A DNA stretch of 64,000 nt, from positions 4,134 through 68,133 of the forward strand of contig DATGGU010000160.1 in the NCBI GenBank assembly GCA_035308365.1, given 5' to 3'. Below, piece after piece: positions 41,367 through 51,155 of this stretch (the stretch's first letter is position 1; each line of letters opens with the position of its first letter). This stretch comes from PALSA-505 sp035308365 (lineage in GTDB: Bacteria > Actinomycetota > Actinomycetes > Streptosporangiales > Streptosporangiaceae). Below the pieces are notes generated by a model. It did not search any database, had not been told where the DNA came from, and was given only the letters and a program-made list of their open reading frames with translations. The translations under genes were made by a program, and so were the position numbers.

Positions 41367-41612
41367 CACGTCACCAACCTTAAGTCCCGCAATGTGACGC
41401 CGATCACGATCGCCACCAACACCGTGGGAAAGCCGATCCCGGTAGGGCGCCGGCCGACGGAGATCGCGATCACGCCGGACGGGAAGACCGCCTACGTCAG
41501 CGACTCGTGGCAAAGAGGGGTGACGCCGATCACGATCGCCACCAACACTGCGGGAAAGCCCATCAAGCTCGGCCACTTCCCCGGGCTCATCGCGATCACC
41601 CCGGCCGGGTGA
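41367..41612 (+). pseudogene. Relic of a YVTN-family beta-propeller protein
   Basis: VTNLKSRNVTPITIATNT, then GRRPTEIAITPDGKTAYVSD, then a second VTPITIATNT and IAITPAG are YVTN-type blades. The DNA for the VTPITIATNT motif occurs twice 126 bases apart (41395 and 41521), exactly the 42-residue blade period. Only two blades remain, with no start or signal peptide, while intact family members have seven or more. A decayed end of a longer secreted propeller gene. Confidence 0.7.
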
Positions 41613-41680
41613 CCGCCTCAATCGACAACTCTTAAGCAGCGCGGGGGCACGTGCCCCCGCGCTGCTCAGGTGTCTGAAGT

Positions 41681-43309
<1,629 letters not shown>

Positions 43310-43395
43310 GACATTCTCCTGGGTGCTATCCGGCATCTTCGGCGGCAATACCCCATCGTCGCACGGCCCGCACGGGGCGACGGCAGGCTCCGGGA

Positions 43396-43890
43396 TCAGT
43401 CGAACAAGTAGGGCAACTCCTGGACGGCATACCAGAGCAGCTCATTCCCCTCGGCGCCGTCCACGATGAACTTGGCGCCGTCGTCGCCCTGGTCGGCGGC
43501 GGGGAGGGCGGCCACGGCGGCCCGGACGTCCACGGCGGCGGCCGGGTCGTCGATGTGCGCGCAGGCCAGCCTGGCGACCGGAACGGCGGCCCTGACCAGC
43601 ACAGCGGCGGGCTCGTCGGCGTAGCCGGCCGGGCTGACCTGCTCGTCGGGGACGTCGGCGGCCAGGGTGACCCGGCGGGGCGCCGCCTGTGCGTCGACCG
43701 AGAGCAATCGCAGTGAGGCGCGGGCGGCCACGCTCATCGCCGCATACTCCAGCTCCTCCTGATCGCCGCTCGCGTACCACTCGCGCAGCGCGGGCGTGAC
43801 CGCGAACGCGGCCAGCGGCGGCGGACCGATCTCCCCCGACCGCAACGCCGTGGCAAGTGCCGGCATCGTCGATGCCAGGTAGATGCGCAT
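43396..43890 (-). CDS. DUF6912 family protein
   Basis: 164 residues, ATG start. MRIYLASTMPALATALRSGE at the N-terminus and the close EGNELLWYAVQELPYLFD are the conserved ends of this actinobacterial family, usually one per genome, of unknown function. The middle has an Ala-rich helical region. It starts two bases after the vsr stop on the same strand, so the two are cotranscribed. Confidence 0.85.
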   Translation of the reverse strand: MRIYLASTMPALATALRSGEIGPPPLAAFAVTPALREWYASGDQEELEYAAMSVAARASLRLLSVDAQAAPRRVTLAADVPDEQVSPAGYADEPAAVLVRAAVPVARLACAHIDDPAAAVDVRAAVAALPAADQGDDGAKFIVDGAEGNELLWYAVQELPYLFD

Positions 43891-43892
43891 GT

Positions 43893-44354
43893 CTAGGTTC
43901 CGTTCAGACGTTGCGGGTGCGCTGCCGCCAGGCCGCGTGGACCGACCGCCGCGACGACGGCCGCCACGGCGGCCTCCAGGCTCTCGTGTTCCCAGACGCG
44001 GACCACGCTCCAGCCGGCCGTCGTCAGCATCTCGTCCGCCGCGCGGTCGCGCTCCACGGTCCTGCGCAGCTTGGGCGCCCAGTACCAGTCGTTGACCGCG
44101 GGGTTCCTGCCGTGTTCCGGGCAGGCATGCCAGAAGCAGCCGTCCACGAAGACGGCGACCCGGCGCGCGGTGAACGCGATGTCCGGCCGGACCCGCTGGC
44201 CGGTGTCCAGGTCGAGCCGGTAGTCCTTGCGGTACCGGTAGCCCAGCTTGTGCAGGGCCTGGCGCAGCAGGACCTCCGGCTTTGTGTCGGTCCGGCGAAT
44301 GGCCCGCATGTTCGCGCTGCGCCCAGGGCTGGACGGGCGCGGGTAGTCCGCCAT
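43893..44354 (-). CDS. vsr: Very short patch repair (Vsr) endonuclease
   Basis: 153 residues, ATG start. RSANMRAIRRTDTKPEVLLR, RPDIAFTARRVAVFVDGCFW and HACPEHGRNP are the Vsr hallmarks; the Asp of RPDIAF and the Cys/His residues of FWHACPEH form the metal and zinc sites. Vsr nicks T-G mismatches arising from deamination of 5-methylcytosine, next to a Dcm-type methyltransferase. No C5 methyltransferase gene lies nearby, so any partner is elsewhere. It precedes the DUF6912 gene by two bases. Confidence 0.93.
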   Translation of the reverse strand: MADYPRPSSPGRSANMRAIRRTDTKPEVLLRQALHKLGYRYRKDYRLDLDTGQRVRPDIAFTARRVAVFVDGCFWHACPEHGRNPAVNDWYWAPKLRRTVERDRAADEMLTTAGWSVVRVWEHESLEAAVAAVVAAVGPRGLAAAHPQRLNGT

Positions 44355-44418
44355 GCCCGCCTACGCTAGCCGTTCGGCGGCCCGGCGTGCGCGAGGTTCA
44401 CGATTGGCTCCGGTGCCG

Positions 44419-45129
44419 TCAGCCCTTCAGGGGGAGGTTGAGCAGGCCGGCCAGGCGTGCGGTGGTGGCTATGGGGTCGCTGTGGTGCACGCCGGCCATG
44501 CCCAGGGCGGTCGCGGCGTCGACGTTCGCCTTGACGTCGTCGATGAAGACGCACTGCCGGGGGGTGAGGCCGAGCTGGGCGGCGGCGTGCCGGAAGATCT
44601 CCTCCTCGGGTTTGCGCATGCCGACTTCGGCCGAGATTACCCAGGCGTCGAACAGCTCGGGGAAGACCTCGCGCGGGTAGTCGTTGTTCCCCCAGGAGTT
44701 GGACAGCAGGCAGGTCCGGATGCCGGCTCCGCGCAGTGTGCGCATCAGGTCGTACATGGCGGGGATGGGCTCACTGCCGGCGAACATCCGGTCGAGCAGG
44801 CCCTCGGCCGGCACCGGAGCCCCGTCGGTGCGGATCAGCCGGGCGGCGAGCTGCTGCTCGAATTCGGCCGGCTCGCCCAGGCCGCTCTCGAGCAGGTGGA
44901 CCGGGTTGCCCCCGGGATCGCCCTCGTAGGCCTGGCTCAGCCAGGGGCGCATGACGGCGGCATAGCTGCGCTTGTCGATGAGATCGGCTTCGAGCCAGGC
45001 ATTGACGGTGTCGGCGATCGGGTTGGTCAGCACACCGCCCCAGTCGGTGATGACACCGCGCAGCCCGCCGCCGTGCAGGCGTTCCTCGTGCGCCACCGGC
45101 GCCGCCTCGGGTAGCTCGTCCACAGCCAC
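44419..45129 (-). CDS. HAD-IA family hydrolase
   Basis: 236 residues, GTG start. Motif I is VITDWGGVLTNP, the DxGGV form of the soluble-epoxide-hydrolase-like HAD branch, with the nucleophile Asp intact. Motif II is in LLSNSWGNND, motif III in GMRKPEEEIFRH and motif IV in CVFIDDVKANVDAATALGM. A cytoplasmic small-molecule phosphatase or dehalogenase-like enzyme; substrate unknown. Divergent from the CocE-type gene with only 38 bases between starts. Confidence 0.88.
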   Translation of the reverse strand: MAVDELPEAAPVAHEERLHGGGLRGVITDWGGVLTNPIADTVNAWLEADLIDKRSYAAVMRPWLSQAYEGDPGGNPVHLLESGLGEPAEFEQQLAARLIRTDGAPVPAEGLLDRMFAGSEPIPAMYDLMRTLRGAGIRTCLLSNSWGNNDYPREVFPELFDAWVISAEVGMRKPEEEIFRHAAAQLGLTPRQCVFIDDVKANVDAATALGMAGVHHSDPIATTARLAGLLNLPLKG

Positions 45130-45167
45130 ACGATAATGCGCTGGGGGCGCCCTCGCAGGGCACGATA

Positions 45168-46814
45168 ATGTCGGTGGTCATGCCAGAACCCACGCGGCGC
45201 TTCAACATCCGGATCCCGATGCGGGACGACATCACGCTGTCCGCCGACCTGACCCTGCCCGAATCGCTCCCGGCCCCCGTGGTGGTGCTCAGGACGCCGT
45301 ACGGAAAGTCGGGCGAACCGCAGTCGAAACGCGCCACGACGTTCGCCAAGGCCGGCTACGCCACCCTGTCGGTCGATGTGCGCGGGCGCGGCGACTCCGA
45401 CGGGGAGTTCCAGCCGTACCGCAACGACGGGAAGGACGGTTTCGACGTCATCGAGTGGGCCGCGGCGCAGGACTGGTGCAACGGGGATGTGGCCACCCAC
45501 GGCGGCAGCTACCTCGGCCGGGTCCAGTGGCTGACCGCGCTCGAACGCCCGCCCGCGCTGCGCGCGATGGTGTGCATCGTCACGCCGAGCGACCCGTTCG
45601 TCGAGCACCCGACCGGCCTGCCGTCGCCCATGCAGATCAACTGGTACCGGCTGGTGGACGCCCGCGTCCCCCAGTACCGGGAGAACGTGGACTGGATGGA
45701 GGTCTACAAGCACCGGCCGCTGATGGCCATGGACGAGGCGGCCGGGTTCTTCTCACCGAACTGGCGGGAGGATCTCATCCACCGCACCCTGGACGAGTGG
45801 TGGGAGCCGGTGCGGTACCAGCACCGGATCGGCGAGATCGACCTGCCGGTGCTGCACATCTCCGGCTGGTACGACGACGAGCAGATCGGCACCCCGGCGA
45901 ACTTCGCCTCGATGGTCGCGGCCGGACGGGCCGGGCAGCGGCTGCTGATGGGCCCGTGGGGTCACCAGGTCAACACCACCCGCACGCTCGGCGAGGTGGA
46001 CTTCGGCCCGCGGGCGCTCATCGACCTCGACGCCGCCGTGCTGGCCTTCCTCGACGAGCATGTGAAGGGCATCAAGCCCGGGACGCCGGCCGCTCCGGCC
46101 CGGATCTTCGTGATGGGGGTGAACGAGTGGCGGGACGAGCCGAGCTGGCCGCCGCCGTATGTGGCCGAGACGGCCATGTACCTGTCCAGCGAGGGCTCGG
46201 CGAACAGCCTGAACGGTGACGGGCGGCTGACCACGGCGGCGCCGGCCGCCGGCCAGCCCGCCGACATGTGGGTGCACGACCCGGACCGGCCGGTGCCGTT
46301 CATCACCGAGGCCAGCAGCGCCCAGATCGGCGGCCCCGACGACTACCACGGCGTCGAGACCCGCGGCGATGTGCTGGTCTACACCAGCGACCCGCTGACC
46401 GAGCCGGCCGAGATCATCGGCCCGGTGCGGCTCATCGCGCACGTGGCGACCTCGGCCGCCGATACCGACGTCATGGCCAAGCTGATCGACGTGCACCCGA
46501 ACGGCTTCGCGCAACGGCTCTGCGACGGCATGGTCCGGCTGCGGTACCGGAACGGCTTCGGCCGCGAGGACTTCATCACGCCCGGCAAGGTGTATGAGGT
46601 CAGCATCGTGATGTGGGACACGTGCGTGCGGCTGGAGCCGGGCCACCGGCTGCGGCTCGACATCGCCTCGTCGGCCTTCCCGAAGGTGGACGTGAACCTG
46701 GGAACCGGTGGCGACATGGTGACCGAGACCAAGGGCGTCATCGCACACAACGAGATCTGGCACACCCCGGCCAGGCCGTCCCGCCTGCTGCTGCACACCA
46801 GGCAGCCGGTCTAA
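45168..46814 (+). CDS. CocE/NonD family hydrolase (X-Pro dipeptidyl-peptidase S15-like)
   Basis: 548 residues from ATG 45168; ATG 45180 is an alternative leaderless start after GATAAT (45164-45169). The N-terminal alpha/beta-hydrolase domain has RGRGDSDGEFQPYRNDGKDG and the nucleophile elbow GGSYLGRVQW, an Asp in ISGWYDDEQIG and the catalytic His in GPWGHQVN; a galactose-binding-like C-terminal domain follows. Members hydrolyse acyl, ester or dipeptide substrates; no signal peptide is seen. Its stop overlaps the opposing MFS stop by three bases. Confidence 0.9.
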   Translation: MSVVMPEPTRRFNIRIPMRDDITLSADLTLPESLPAPVVVLRTPYGKSGEPQSKRATTFAKAGYATLSVDVRGRGDSDGEFQPYRNDGKDGFDVIEWAAAQDWCNGDVATHGGSYLGRVQWLTALERPPALRAMVCIVTPSDPFVEHPTGLPSPMQINWYRLVDARVPQYRENVDWMEVYKHRPLMAMDEAAGFFSPNWREDLIHRTLDEWWEPVRYQHRIGEIDLPVLHISGWYDDEQIGTPANFASMVAAGRAGQRLLMGPWGHQVNTTRTLGEVDFGPRALIDLDAAVLAFLDEHVKGIKPGTPAAPARIFVMGVNEWRDEPSWPPPYVAETAMYLSSEGSANSLNGDGRLTTAAPAAGQPADMWVHDPDRPVPFITEASSAQIGGPDDYHGVETRGDVLVYTSDPLTEPAEIIGPVRLIAHVATSAADTDVMAKLIDVHPNGFAQRLCDGMVRLRYRNGFGREDFITPGKVYEVSIVMWDTCVRLEPGHRLRLDIASSAFPKVDVNLGTGGDMVTETKGVIAHNEIWHTPARPSRLLLHTRQPV

Positions 46815-48094
46815 CCGGAACCGCCGGCCGTCGGCATCCGGAACCTGGGCAGCGGCGAGGCCAGCAGCGACGCCGCACCGATGACGCCGCCCACCGTGGC
46901 GATCCACAGGGTGGGCCGCAGGCCGATGAGCGTGCCGAGCGTGCCGCCGGCCAGGGCGCCGATGGGCCTGGTGCCGTAGTTGACGGCCTGGAAGGCGCCG
47001 CTGACCCTGGACCGCAGCCCGTCCGGGATCACCACCGCGAAGATCGCGCCGATGCTGATATCGAGCAGCATCACACCGAAGCCGGTCAGGAACTCGGCCA
47101 GGAACAGCAGGCCGAGGACGAGCGGCTTGGGACCGCCGGCCAGCGGCCAGCACACCACCGGCACGGTGAACATGAGCGCACCGAGCGTGTAGGCCCAGCC
47201 GATTCCGATCCGGCCGGCCAGCTTCGTGGTGGACAGCGAGCCGATCACACCGCCGACCGCACCCGCGCCGAGCACGAGCCCGAGCACACCCGGCCGGACG
47301 TGCAGCGCCCGGGTGGCGTACAGCACCAGGAGGGCGAAGAAGACGAAGTTGAAGAAGTTGATGACCGAGACCGACAGCAGCGACGCCCGTACAATCTGCG
47401 AACCGTTGATGAAACGGGCCCCGGCGGTGAGCGAGCCTTTGCCGCCCCGGTCCGGCGGTGCCTCGGCGGGCCTGATCCGGCTCAGGAAGAAGGCCGACCC
47501 CAGGAAGGACAGCGCGTCCGCGGCGATCGCGAACGGTGCGGTGAACAACTGCACGAGCAGCCCGCCCAGGCTGGGGCCGCCGACGAAGGAGAAGGCCCGG
47601 CTGGCGTAGACCAGCGAGTTGCCCTCCACGTACTGATCCGGCGGCATGACCTTCACCGACAGCGAGCTGTCGCTGACCGTGAACAGGATGCTCAGCGTCC
47701 CGGCCCCGAACGCGACACCGTACAGCTGGGCCAGGGTCAGCACGTGCAGCGCGTAGCCGGCGGGGACGCTGGTGAGCAGGACCGCGCGGCCGAGGTCGGC
47801 GGCGATCATGATGACCCGGCGGCGGCCGAACCGGTCCGCCCATATCCCGGCGTGCACCGCGAACAGCAGGCTCGGCAGCCAGATGGCGGCGGTCAGCAGG
47901 CCCATCTGGGCTGCCCGCGCGTGCAGCACGAGCACGGCGGTGAGCGGCAGCGCGATGGAAGAGATCTGGTCGCCGAACATGGAGATGGACTGTGCGCTCC
48001 AGTAGCGCCGGAACGTCCGCTCCCGCAGCAGCGGCGGGATCCGGGAACTGAGCCGCTTGGGGGCGGGGCCGGTATCCAGGGCCGTGGTGCTCAT
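46811..48094 (-). CDS. MFS transporter (macrolide-efflux type)
   Basis: 427 residues, about twelve helices. It opens LRERTFRRYWSAQSISMFGD QISSIALPLT, the pattern of the MefA-like MFS_3 group, with the loop GIWADRFGRRRVIM after helix 2. It is expected to export a drug or natural product. It is the second gene of an operon with an ArsR-type repressor, overlapping that gene by four bases, so export is probably ligand-induced. Converges on the CocE-type gene. Confidence 0.9.
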   Translation of the reverse strand: MSTTALDTGPAPKRLSSRIPPLLRERTFRRYWSAQSISMFGDQISSIALPLTAVLVLHARAAQMGLLTAAIWLPSLLFAVHAGIWADRFGRRRVIMIAADLGRAVLLTSVPAGYALHVLTLAQLYGVAFGAGTLSILFTVSDSSLSVKVMPPDQYVEGNSLVYASRAFSFVGGPSLGGLLVQLFTAPFAIAADALSFLGSAFFLSRIRPAEAPPDRGGKGSLTAGARFINGSQIVRASLLSVSVINFFNFVFFALLVLYATRALHVRPGVLGLVLGAGAVGGVIGSLSTTKLAGRIGIGWAYTLGALMFTVPVVCWPLAGGPKPLVLGLLFLAEFLTGFGVMLLDISIGAIFAVVIPDGLRSRVSGAFQAVNYGTRPIGALAGGTLGTLIGLRPTLWIATVGGVIGAASLLASPLPRFRMPTAGGSG

Positions 48095-48726
48095 CGCCCC
48101 GCCTCACCTGGCTTGCCCGCGTCCGGGGCGCCGGAGATGTCGCCGGGGAACGCGAGGTGGAGGAAGGTGACCCGGCGGGCGCCCGGTGGGCGCAGCTCCG
48201 GGTTCTCCAGCCGGTCCAGGTAGCGGTCCATCATCGCCTGTATCTCCTCGGCCAGGCCGATCAGCTCGCCGGAGGTGAGGTAGAGCATGGTGTCGCCGAA
48301 GTGGGCGGCGTGCTGCCATTCGGCGGGCTCGCCCGGCTTGGCCTCCAGCCAGCGGGTCAGGGACTCGAACCAGCGCTCGGCGATCACGGTGTTCAGCAAA
48401 CCGGAGGCCGCGGCGGTCTCGGGCGTATCGGCCACGTCGGGCCAGGAGGTGAACATCGTGGTCGCGCGCCAGGGGCGCTCCCGGCCCTTCCCGCCGCCGG
48501 CCTCTTCGACCAGACCGTACTTGGCGAGCTGGCGGAGATGGAACGAGCAGCTCGCCGAGCTCTCGTTGATGAGGTCACCGGCCTGGGTCGCGGTGAGCGG
48601 GCCTTCGCGGCGCAGCACGGCGATCAGGGAGAGCCTGGTCGGATGGGCCATGGCGCGCAGCGCCCGGGGATCGGCCAGGCGGGTGACCTGGCGAGTCCTG
48701 GGGTTGCCCGGGCTATCGTCAGTCAT
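48091..48726 (-). CDS. ArsR-type (winged helix) transcriptional regulator
   Basis: 211 residues, ATG start. The winged helix covers residues ~18-95: ALRAMAHPTRLSLIAVLRRE then GDLINESSASCSFHLRQLAK and the wing RERPWRATTMF. The C-terminal half is helical and would bind the inducer. No metal-site Cys pair, so it is the drug-type rather than the metal-type branch. It precedes the MFS gene with a four-base overlap, and a 30-base near-perfect palindrome lies five bases ahead of its start codon, the likely operator. Confidence 0.88.
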   Translation of the reverse strand: MTDDSPGNPRTRQVTRLADPRALRAMAHPTRLSLIAVLRREGPLTATQAGDLINESSASCSFHLRQLAKYGLVEEAGGGKGRERPWRATTMFTSWPDVADTPETAAASGLLNTVIAERWFESLTRWLEAKPGEPAEWQHAAHFGDTMLYLTSGELIGLAEEIQAMMDRYLDRLENPELRPPGARRVTFLHLAFPGDISGAPDAGKPGEAGR

Positions 48727-48792
48727 GCATCCAAAGATAGCTTTGCAAAGTTATCTTTGGAAAGGGTTGTTTGGAAAGAATGCTTTGGATGC
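48727..48792. promoter_or_regulatory. Operator region of the ArsR-type regulator/MFS operon
   Basis: Bases 48731-48760 form a 30-base palindrome with one mismatched pair: CCAAAGATA-G-CTTTG and CAAAG-T-TATCTTTGG. TTTGGAAAG recurs at 48756-48764 and 48770-48778, and GCATCCAAAG (48727-48736) is mirrored by CTTTGGATGC (48783-48792). The block directly precedes the regulator start, so a bound dimer would cover the promoter and start; the extra half-sites suggest cooperative binding. Confidence 0.75.
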
Positions 48793-48824
48793 TGGGTGCC
48801 TGAGCGGTGAACGTGCCCGCGGGT

Positions 48825-49871
48825 TCAGCCGGTCTGGGTGACCTTGGTGAGGCCGCGGGGGGTGTCGGGGTTCAGGTTCAGGCGGCGGGCCAGCGATTCG
48901 GTCAGCAGCTGGCCGGGGACTATGAGGCCGATGGGGGCCAGCCATTCGGGGAGCCGGGGGCCGGGGAGGGAGCGGTCGCATTCGCGGGCCAGGCCGGGGC
49001 CGCCGCCGATGGCCAGGGCCATGGCGTTGGCGCCGGTGACGCGGCGGGCCAGCTGGATGGCGCCATCCAGGGCCGGGCCGGAGTCGGCGGCGACGATGAT
49101 GGCGGGGGTGCGGGCGTCTACGACGGCTATGGGGCCGTGCAGGAGGTCGGCGTAGGACAGGCCCATGGCGTGCAGGTAGCAGGCCTCTTTGAGCTTGAGG
49201 GCGATCTCCAGGGCGGTTGCGTAGGCCAGGCCACGGCCGGAGACGACCATGCCGACGGCGCCGGCCAGGGCCGCGGCGGCGCCTTCGATGTCGCCGGGGT
49301 CGGCGAGCATGCGCTCGATCTCGTCGGGGACCTGGCGGAGCTCGGCTGCGTCCACGTTTGCGCCCAGGCCGATGCCAAGGACGGCCAGGGCGGCGAGCTG
49401 GGAGCTGAAGGTCTTGGTGGCGGGGACCGCTCGCTCGGCCCCGGCGGCGGTGACCAGGGCCAGGTCGGCGGTGCTGGCCAGCGGAGAGCCGGCCGAGTTG
49501 GTGACGGCCACGGTCTTGGCGCCGCACCGGCTGGCCCAGGCGAGGGTTTCGACGATTTCCTCGGTCCGGCCGGACTGGGACAGCGCTACCGCCAGGATGC
49601 CGGACAGGTCGGCCTGACTGTGGTAGGTGGTGGCCACCGACGGGGAGGCCAGGGTGGCGAGCCTGCCCGCGTACACCTGGAGCAGGTAGCTGCCGTAGAC
49701 GGCCGCGTTGTCCGAGGTCCCGCGCGCGATGAACAGCACCTGCCGGGTACCGGCGGCAACCGCCGCTATCTCGCCGGTGCGGGGCAGCAGCGCGTCCAGG
49801 GTGGTGCGCAGCGCGGCCGGCTGCTCACCGATCTCGGTCCGCATCTGGGTGACCAGGCTGGCACCACTCAC
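48825..49871 (-). CDS. SIS-domain sugar isomerase/deaminase (GlmS isomerase-like, NagB-II type)
   Basis: 348 residues, ATG start, with two SIS domains. LFIARGTSDNAAVYGSYLLQ and VALSQSGRTEEIVETL mark the first sugar-phosphate site; VVSGRGLAYATALEIALKLK EACYLHAMG, close to the GlmS isomerase, the second. No glutaminase domain is present, so it should interconvert GlcN-6-P and Fru-6-P rather than make amide-dependent GlcN-6-P, as a NagB-II-type deaminase. It follows nagA by 12 bases, completing a GlcNAc-6-P use route controlled by the dre-like site upstream. Confidence 0.88.
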   Translation of the reverse strand: MSGASLVTQMRTEIGEQPAALRTTLDALLPRTGEIAAVAAGTRQVLFIARGTSDNAAVYGSYLLQVYAGRLATLASPSVATTYHSQADLSGILAVALSQSGRTEEIVETLAWASRCGAKTVAVTNSAGSPLASTADLALVTAAGAERAVPATKTFSSQLAALAVLGIGLGANVDAAELRQVPDEIERMLADPGDIEGAAAALAGAVGMVVSGRGLAYATALEIALKLKEACYLHAMGLSYADLLHGPIAVVDARTPAIIVAADSGPALDGAIQLARRVTGANAMALAIGGGPGLARECDRSLPGPRLPEWLAPIGLIVPGQLLTESLARRLNLNPDTPRGLTKVTQTG

Positions 49872-49883
49872 TACCGTGCTCCT

Positions 49884-51092
49884 TCAGTTGACGCCGGCCG
49901 CGGCGCGGCCGGCTTGCGACGCCGAGTACACCATGGTGCCCCCGACCCAGGTTGCCCGGGTCCGCAGATCATCGCCAAGCCAGACCAGGTCGGCGGCTGC
50001 ACCCGGAGCGATTCTGCCCAGGTCGGGGCGGCCGATCAGGTCCGCCGGGATGCGGGTGGCTGCCGCCACCGCGCCGGTCAGGCTGGCCCCGGTGGATACC
50101 AGGTTGGCCACCGCGACATCCATCCGCAGCGCGGAGCCGGCCAGAGTACCGTCGGGCCGGACCGGCGGCACGCCGTCGCCGGGCGGCAGCTCGATCGGCT
50201 CGCCGCCGAGTATGTAGCGGCCCGGCGGCATGCCCGCACATGCGGCGGCGTCGGTGACCAGACAGATCCGGCCCGGGGCCGCGGCGTGCGCGATCGCGCA
50301 GACCTGGCCCGCCACGTGGTGCAGGTCGGCGATGAGGCCGCTGGTCAGCCTGGTGTCGGTCAGCGCCTGGCCGGGCACTCCGGGCTCGCGGTGGTGCAGC
50401 GGGCGCTGGGCGTTGAACAGGTGGGTGACCATCCGGGCGCCGGCGCCGGCGGCGGCGGCCACCTGGGCCGCCGTCGCGTCGCTGTGGCCCACGCTGACCA
50501 CGATGCCCGCCCGGGCGAGCTGGCTGATCGCGGCGAGGCCGCCATCGCGTTCCGGCGCGAGAGTGACGAGCCTGAGCAGGCCCGAGCCGGCCGCGATCAG
50601 CTCGTCCAGCACGGCCGGGGACGGGTCGGTGATCCACTCGGGGTTGTGCGCACCGCGGCGGACCGGGGCGATGAACGGGCCCTCCATGTGCACGCCGAGC
50701 ACCCGCGCGCCGTCCGGCAGGCCCGGGTGCAGTGCCGCCGCGTTGCGCAGCGAGGCGGCGAGCCGCTCTACCGGGGCGGTGATGATCGTGGGCAGGAACG
50801 CGGTCGTGCCGGTCTCGGGGAGACGGCGGACCACGGTGGCCCAGCCGGCCGCGCCCGCCGTGCCGAACTCAGCGCCGAAGTACCCGTTGACCTGCAGGTC
50901 GACGAAGCCGGGCAGCAGCAGGCCGCCGGGAAGCTCGACGTCGGGCGGACGCGGCGGCGGGCCGGACCCGGCGCCGGCCACCCGGCCGTCGCGGACCAGG
51001 ACATACCCGGGGGACAGCACGCCAGAGCCGGTGGTGGCCGGGATCAGCCGCGGCGCCGTCAGCACCAGCTCGTTCGTCGCCGCCCCAGCCAT
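49884..51092 (-). CDS. nagA: N-acetylglucosamine-6-phosphate deacetylase
   Basis: 402 residues, ATG start. LLPGFVDLQVNGYFGAEFGT near the N-terminus, GVHMEGPFI with its metal-site Glu, VSVGHSDATAAQVAAAA, the HLFNA metal His and VTDAAACAG with the catalytic Asp define NagA. It removes the acetyl group of GlcNAc-6-P from chitin or wall recycling, giving GlcN-6-P for the neighbouring SIS protein. A dre-type palindrome lies 50 bases upstream, so DasR control is likely. Confidence 0.95.
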   Translation of the reverse strand: MAGAATNELVLTAPRLIPATTGSGVLSPGYVLVRDGRVAGAGSGPPPRPPDVELPGGLLLPGFVDLQVNGYFGAEFGTAGAAGWATVVRRLPETGTTAFLPTIITAPVERLAASLRNAAALHPGLPDGARVLGVHMEGPFIAPVRRGAHNPEWITDPSPAVLDELIAAGSGLLRLVTLAPERDGGLAAISQLARAGIVVSVGHSDATAAQVAAAAGAGARMVTHLFNAQRPLHHREPGVPGQALTDTRLTSGLIADLHHVAGQVCAIAHAAAPGRICLVTDAAACAGMPPGRYILGGEPIELPPGDGVPPVRPDGTLAGSALRMDVAVANLVSTGASLTGAVAAATRIPADLIGRPDLGRIAPGAAADLVWLGDDLRTRATWVGGTMVYSASQAGRAAAGVN

Positions 51093-51139
51093 GAGTGCTC
51101 CATCCTGCCAGGCCAGTCAGGAAACGGAAGCGCGTTCGC

Positions 51140-51155
51140 CCGGTCTAGACCATTC
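51140..51155. promoter_or_regulatory. DasR-responsive element (dre)-like palindrome upstream of nagA
   Basis: CCGGTCTAGACCATTC contains the perfect palindrome GGTCTAGACC at 51142-51151, the core of the DasR consensus (ACTGGTCTAGACCACT). It sits 50 bases ahead of nagA. The TAG stop of the upstream hydrolase gene (51145-51147) is built from the same bases. DasR release by GlcN-6-P would switch on nagA and the SIS gene. Confidence 0.75.
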
